This document shows, piece after piece, positions 58,401 to 64,000 of a DNA stretch of 64,000 nucleotides (within the stretch, counting starts at the first letter, position 1; each line of letters opens with the position of its first letter). The notes beneath the pieces are model-generated. The model was not told where the DNA came from and made no database searches. It saw only the letters and a program-made list of their open reading frames with translations. Position numbers and translations under genes: made by a program. The stretch is from Numida meleagris (lineage: Eukaryota > Chordata > Aves > Galliformes > Numididae). The stretch spans positions 40,847,532-40,911,531 of the forward strand of contig NC_034410.1 of the NCBI RefSeq assembly GCF_002078875.1, read 5' to 3'.

Positions 58401-61400
58401 CAATATAAGCATTTTAATTTGGGCGAAGGTATTCTTACTCCTATATGCAGTTTTGCTTATACCATTTTGAAAAATGTAGAGTAAAGCAGGAAAATGTTGA
58501 AGGGAGGGTGACAAGAGACCATCAGAGGTAAATAATAGCTATAACATATGAACAGTTCAGAACTCTTGCCCTGGAAGAGTAACAATTGAAAGCAGCATAA
58601 AAGAAATCCTTGAAGTAATGGATGGGAACAAGAAACAAGTATTCACATATTCTCACCATACAAGAATCAGAGGAATCCTGTGGGTCATGGAACAGATGGA
58701 AAAGAATCAGAAGGAAGTCCTTGTCATGGGACAGAAGAAGTGGAGTGTGATACTCTTGGGGACTGAGGAGTCTGTACTATAAAAGTGGGAGTGGGCAGGG
58801 CAGTGGAAGTTCTCTACTGGTAGCCTTTGAAGACAGATGACCAGGTGCAAACCGCAGCAAATAATCCTTCAGTCACTGCTGGAAGTTGAAAAAAATGTAC
58901 AGCAGGATGTTTGCGAGTGTTTTGCTAGATTTTTGTATGGGTTGTATTCTTATTTATATAATGCGCTCTCTGGCCTGTGCTGCTGCATCTTCATTGCTTC
59001 AGAAAGCTGCAAATCTGTTATCAGGCTTGTGTTATTATCTGGAAACCCTTTGCAGAGGTTTTTGATGCCCAAGGGTGTGTTAATGATGCTCTGGTGACGC
59101 AGATGATCTCTGTGAGTGTCAGCTGAAAGGTCACTCCAGGTGGAGGAAGTTCTTGCTGACCATGCTTCAGGTAACCCTACCAAGTGCAGAAGTGTGGAAG
59201 AACCTATCCCTCATCTAGATATGTCAGAGCTCTTACACACAACCCCATAAATACAAGTGCTTATACTCTAGTTACATAAGCTGAACTCAGTGGAGGCAAT
59301 ACAGATAAACTACATTAAAAATCATGTAGGTATGAGTTATTCAGTGTTAGAAAGAACAGATTCCACATTGTATATCTTCAGAATGTTGTCTCAGTACATT
59401 AATCTGATTAAATTTTTGCTTGATTTTGGTATCTAGTATGGAAGAAAATTGAAGAAAAGCCAGCTAAATGCTAATGGATCATTTCTTCTCATTTTTTATG
59501 AAATGATAATTTCTTTACCATTTTTCTTGTTATTCAAATATATTAAGATGCTATTGAAATTGTCCTGTATCAAATGTGCACATTTAAAATAGCAAATACA
59601 CTTATGTGACTTTTGAAATAAAAAAAAGTGAACTGTCTTTATTATCCACTGCATTCCTCAGAGTTGAATAATCACACATACTGAATAAATCAAAACTTAA
59701 ATCTAACTACCCCATGATAAATAAATAGGAAAAGAACTAATAAAACAGCAGTTACAGACCTAGATGACAAATGTCCAGGAAGATAATAATATCTAGAATA
59801 ATCTGCAAAATCTCCATCAATCAAAAAAATCATTAAAAGAATACTACACAGATGACACTACATTTTATCATAACAGCTCTACATTTTGTTTAATCAACAT
59901 TAAATTTTTTTTTACAAACTCATCAAGTTGTTTTTCATAATAGATATCACACAACATTACTTTGACCATACAACAAAACCCCAGGAGTATGCTGAGACCT
60001 CCTGAAAGACCATTTAACTAATTGAGGCACAGCTGTCAAAGGCAAAATGCCTCACATCTTTGAATCTTAAAGTCCACTTTAAAAATGTCAGATGAAAAGG
60101 GGTGCATGTTTGATTACTTTGCTAAATATTAAGGAAAAAAAAGGTACTGGATAACTCAATATTGCATCTTATTAATGGTTGCCTAAGCAAGAGATGTGGA
60201 AAAGCTAAGTATACTTGCAAGATGTTTTTCTTCTATCTAGATGATGCTGATACCTGGTGTCTTGTAGCGTACTGTGCTAGTGTTGCCAAGCGGATTGTTA
60301 TCATCAGTGTGAGGTACTTTAATTACATCATCTTAATATTGCCGTTACTTGCCCTAATTCTGCTCTTATCAATTTTCCTGCTTTTCAGAAATGTTTTAGA
60401 GCCCAGAATATTTTATACTGATGTGTTTCAAACCTAGGTTAGTGTGAGTTTCGGAGTACTCCAATAATGCTCTGAAATCAGATCAGTTCTCAATGGTTTC
60501 AGAGTACACAACCATATTAAGAAAGAATGGGCCCAGGACAGCTTGTTCTACCAGTTATTGTACAGATCCACATTTCCAGACACATACAGTATGTCGTCCC
60601 TATCTGGCACGTGGATAGACATCTCTCTAAACACAATCGTTACACGCCAGTAAAGGCAGCCTTTCAGCCCAGTCATTTGTAAATGCAGGAGGGAGTGTCT
60701 TGTTTGTGCTACTTGTGCGCGCTGGTGTAGTGACTGCTTGTGGATGCATGAAATAATCTCATTTTAGTCTGGAGGAAGGATTTAAATTCAGACAAGCTGG
60801 CTCAGCTGGGATGCAGGACCAGCTCTGCTTGCTACTCTCACTTGGGTTAGTGACAACATAAGTGAGTGCTGACAGTCACACAGTATTTCACAGCATTTCC
60901 AGAATGTCAAGAAGAGCAGGCAAGTTCTGTCACAGGTAAGTGGGAAAGTATCATAGGTACTGTTGCAGCTGTGGATTTAATAAAGGATCCTTTCACATCT
61001 CAGCATTAGCCTTTATCACCTAGTTCCCTGCTGTAATACTGGGAACCAGTGCTAGTGGTATAGCAATGTGTCTACTCTCAGAGACTTCAGTCTTGTTTGC
61101 CTGGAAGGAAGTGGCTTTCTCTATCAGCCAAGAAATAAATGTCTCTCTGGCAGCACTGCTGGCCAACCCCACCATATATGCTAGCCCAGGAAGCCTGCCT
61201 AGGTTAGTGACCTTTGAGGGAGTGGGCTCTTGCCACATAGCTCAGTATGGTCAGGGTGTGTGCCTCCAGTGCATGGCCCTATGCAGAAGAGAGAAGACTC
61301 CATCCACCCCAGCACTGCAGTAACATATAATGGATTATGTTCCCACGAGATCTAGGACCTTACAGGCAAAACCAGAGGGACTGCTGTGACTCACGTACCG

Positions 61401-62132
61401 CTTTAAATACACCCACTTGCACTCAGGCTGGACTAAGAAAGATGCTGTGTACTCAGACACCTGTCGCTCTTGCTAAATCTGAATCGAACACAGACTCTTG
61501 GTTATATAACATCACACCCAAGAAACAATTTTATTTTTCCTAAAAATGAAAGAAACAAAACAGAACTTTCATTCCATGCTCTGTTCTCAATACATGCCTC
61601 CCAGTCCCTCAGGAAAAAATAAAAATTAGGAGCAGTAATAATTGTTAATTTGTTCTTGACTTTCACTTGACTTGACATTTGATTTTGAGAATGGAGGATC
61701 CTTCTTAATTTATTGTTTTGCCTTAACTTACTTCACTGTAGAACAAGTATGAAGTAGCAGGCCCTCCTGCAGCTCAAAATGGGGCAAGAACTATATTAGT
61801 CTGTAGTTCTATCTTGACAAACACTAGACATCTGCTTCAGAAGGATCTAAATGAGAACAGAAATAGGATTCGTGTTTTCTATCACACTGCATTTCTAATT
61901 ACTGATTGGAGAGAATTTTCACTAAAATAAAGACTTTTTAAAATTAAGTTTTATACAAGTGTTCTTCAAATCAAATTATAGTATTATGCACTGCAGAAAT
62001 AAAAGATAAATTAAATGACCTTGATGATAAAATCAAAGTTTTTCTGTACAGACTTAGAGTGCTAAATTTTAAGGAGAGCACTTGATACTAATAATGATAA
62101 ATTTCTAATCTCTAATAGGGTATTAGAATTTA

Positions 62133-63632
62133 TTGAATCATAGAATCATAGAATCACCAAGGTTGGAAAAGACCTACAAGATCATCCAGTCCAACCATCC
62201 GCCTATCACCAATAGTTCTCACTAAACCATGTCCCTCAACACAGCATCTAAAGTTTCCTTGAACACCCCCAGGTTCAGTGACTCCACCACCTCCCTGGGC
62301 AGCCCATTCCAGCGCATGACCACTCTTTCAGAAAAGCAGTATTTCTTAACGTCCAGCATGAGTCTCCCCTGGTGCAACTTCAGGCCATTCCTTCTAGTCC
62401 TATCACTAGTTACATGGGAGAAGAGGCCAACCCCCAGCTGACTACAACCTCCCTTCAGGCAGTTATAGAGAGCGATCAGGTCTCCTCTGAGCCTCCTCTT
62501 CTCCAGACTGAACAATCTCAGCTTCCTCAGCCGCACCTCATAAGGCCTGTGCTCCAGACCCCTCACCAGCTTTGTTGCCCTTCTCTGGACATGCTCCAGG
62601 GCCTTGATGTCCTTCTTGCATTGAGGGGCCCAAAAATGAACACAGCTCTCAAGGTGCAGCCTCACCAGTGCTGAGTACAGAGGGACAATTACTTCCCTGC
62701 TCCTGCTGGCAACACTATATCTGATACAAGCCAGGATGCCATTGGCCTTCTTGGCCACCTGGGCACATTGCCAGCTCATGTTCAGCCAAGCATCGACCAA
62801 TACTCCCAGGTCTGTTTCCTCCGCACAGTCTTCCAGCCACTCTGCCCCAAGCCTGTAGCATTGCCTGGGGTTGCTGTGGCCAAAGTGCAGGACCCGGCAC
62901 ATGGTCTTGTTGAACCTCATCCCATTGGCTTCAGCCCAGCGATCCAGCCTGCCCAAATCCCTCTGTAGGGCCTTGCTAACCCCAGGCAGATCGACACTTC
63001 CTGCCAATTTGGTGTCATCTGCAAACTTACTGAGGGTGCACTCAATGTCCTCATCCAAGTCATCAATAAAGATATTGAAGAGGACAGGCCCCAGCACCGA
63101 CCCCTGGGGAACATCACTTGTGTCCGGTCGCCAGCTGGATTTAACTCCATTCACCACCACTCTCTGGACACGACCCTCCAGCCAGCTCCTTACCCAGCAA
63201 AGGGTGTACCTGTCCAAGCCACGGGCTGCCAGCTTCTCCAGGAGAATACCGTGGGAGACAGTGTCAAAGGCTTTACTGAAGTCAAGGTAGATCACATCAA
63301 CAGCCTTTCCCTCATCCACCAGGCAGGTCACCAGATCATAGAAGGAGATCATGACCTCATGCTGGCTGGGCCTGATCCCCCAGTTGTCCCACACATGCTG
63401 TGTGATCTCCCTCAAGACAACCTGCTCCATAACCTTCCCTGGCACCGAGGTCAGGCTGACAGGCCTGTAGTTCGCCGGATCCTCCTTATGACCCTTCTTG
63501 TGGATGGGAGTCACATTGGCAAGTCTCCAGTCTTCTGGGACCTCTCCAGTTGACCAAGAACGCTGCTAGATGATGGAAAGTGGCTTGGCTATCACCTCTG
63601 CCAGTTCACTCAGCACTCTTGGACGGAGAAGA
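62133..63632 (-). mobile_element. CR1 LINE, 1.5-kb 5'-truncated copy with RT domain
   Basis: This is the longest repeat in the window. From the 3' end (62133, gaatcatagaatcatagaatcacc on plus) it reads on the minus strand through a 430-codon frame with reverse-transcriptase motifs and stops abruptly near 63632, inside the RT N-terminal part (RPRVLSELAEVIA). It lacks ORF1 and the endonuclease. One in-frame amber codon at 63568-63566 separates the upstream ~20 codons. Confidence 0.95.
62222..63514 (-). pseudogene. CR1 ORF2 reverse-transcriptase fragment (430 codons open)
   Basis: The encoded fragment shows [16 protein letters not shown], the motif A block [11 protein letters not shown], motif [19 protein letters not shown], motif C FADDTKL, and the long C-terminal CR1 region to LDAVLRDMV. 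The catalytic Asp residues of motifs A and C are present. Near residues 45-60, after IRPSQH, the frame jumps to ISFYD. CR1 family members normally have about nine more residues of the Gly-Arg-Ser-Cys-containing RT motif 2 there, so this looks like an in-frame deletion. There is no ATG, EN domain or ORF1, so it is not an autonomous element. Confidence 0.9.
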
Positions 63633-64000
63633 AATATCCCCGATATTTCTAAATGTATGACTGGAGCAGACACGTTGGGTAAACATTTTTTCAGTTTCAC
63701 TGAGTGCTTAGTGTTCCCCTGAATGGGCAGAATTTACCATGTCTTTATTAACCCACGTTCTGAAGGTTTGATGACAGCACTGGGACACATGGGACTCAGA
63801 TGGTGAAAAGCTGTACAAGATTTTGCATTCAGGAAGAAACTAGCTAGGTACAAAAAGTAGATCAGAATATGCAGTCTTTGAACAATAACATATGCAAACC
63901 TCCTTGTTCTGATACTACTTTGCTTGCTAGCCCTGCAGAAGAGATCACAAGCAAACGATTTCTTTTTTGACTCATCCACTTTAACAGCTACAATTACTTT
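63633..64000. other. Unique sequence beyond the CR1 5' truncation point
   Basis: AT-rich sequence with no recognisable gene or repeat. Confidence 0.4.

Larger units (their letters stand above)
55066..62132. other. AT-rich non-coding region
   Basis: No exon or known interspersed repeat is recognised. It contains CT repeats (55930-55945), a duplicated 27-bp unit (56508-56556) and an AAT tract (58379-58400). Short open frames near 56.8-57.3 and 60.2-60.4 kb have no recognisable family. Confidence 0.45.

Noticed and set aside
60162..60437. 91-codon plus-strand frame with a hydrophobic stretch
   Set aside because: The hydrophobic run comes from T-rich codons in AT-rich DNA. There is no family resemblance and no gene context. 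Low-level interest only.
50354..64000. ANO10 coding exons
   Set aside because: Looked for on the plus strand because of mammalian synteny; none could be recognised.
1..64000. tRNA, rRNA, CRISPR arrays, bacterial operons
   Set aside because: No signature was seen by eye; the window is vertebrate chromosomal DNA. A tRNAscan-type search was not possible.

Overview
This window is vertebrate nuclear DNA and almost certainly avian. It carries one intron-rich protein gene with GT-AG splicing. The recognisable interspersed repeats are nearly all CR1-type LINEs, the dominant bird and reptile retroposon, and I see no mammalian SINEs. There is no prokaryotic gene structure, CRISPR array or rRNA. The species cannot be fixed from the sequence alone; a galliform-like bird would fit.

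Layout. From 1 to about 19.7 kb lies a relatively GC-rich stretch with no gene I can support. It holds one CR1 fragment and several short AT-rich islands that look like possible regulatory elements. Near 19.7-20.0 kb the base composition drops to AT-rich and stays so. From about 20.7 to 50.05 kb, on the minus strand, lies ABHD5 (CGI-58). I could join all seven coding exons: 1032 nt including the stop, encoding 343 aa, with every junction GT-AG and in phase. Intron 1 alone is 17.3 kb. The gene starts in a CpG island at about 49.6-50.35 kb. From about 50.35 kb to the end is AT-rich DNA with no recognisable exon. It carries a CR1 fragment at 51 kb, a heavily decayed CR1/L3-like relic near 54.5-55.1 kb, and a long 5'-truncated CR1 at 62.1-63.6 kb that keeps a 430-codon reverse-transcriptase reading frame.

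Function. ABHD5 is an alpha/beta-hydrolase-fold protein of lipid droplets that co-activates adipose triglyceride lipase (PNPLA2) and has no lipase activity of its own. The copy here has the expected Asn in place of the nucleophile Ser, the N-terminal Trp cluster used for droplet anchoring, the HX4D motif, and the Arg and Gly residues reported as needed for PNPLA2 activation. The position matching the mammalian PKA-phosphorylated Ser (mouse Ser239) is Ala. In mammals ANO10 starts head-to-head with ABHD5, so the plus-strand side of the CpG island may be the ANO10 promoter and the right end of the window its first intron. That is an inference from synteny; no ANO10 coding exon is visible.

The four recognised CR1 copies inside ABHD5 all lie antisense to the gene. 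I found no previously undescribed multi-gene system. The points most worth checking are the lost PKA-site serine, an in-frame upstream AUG that would add a signal-peptide-like extension, and an unidentified protein-like reading frame in ABHD5 intron 3.
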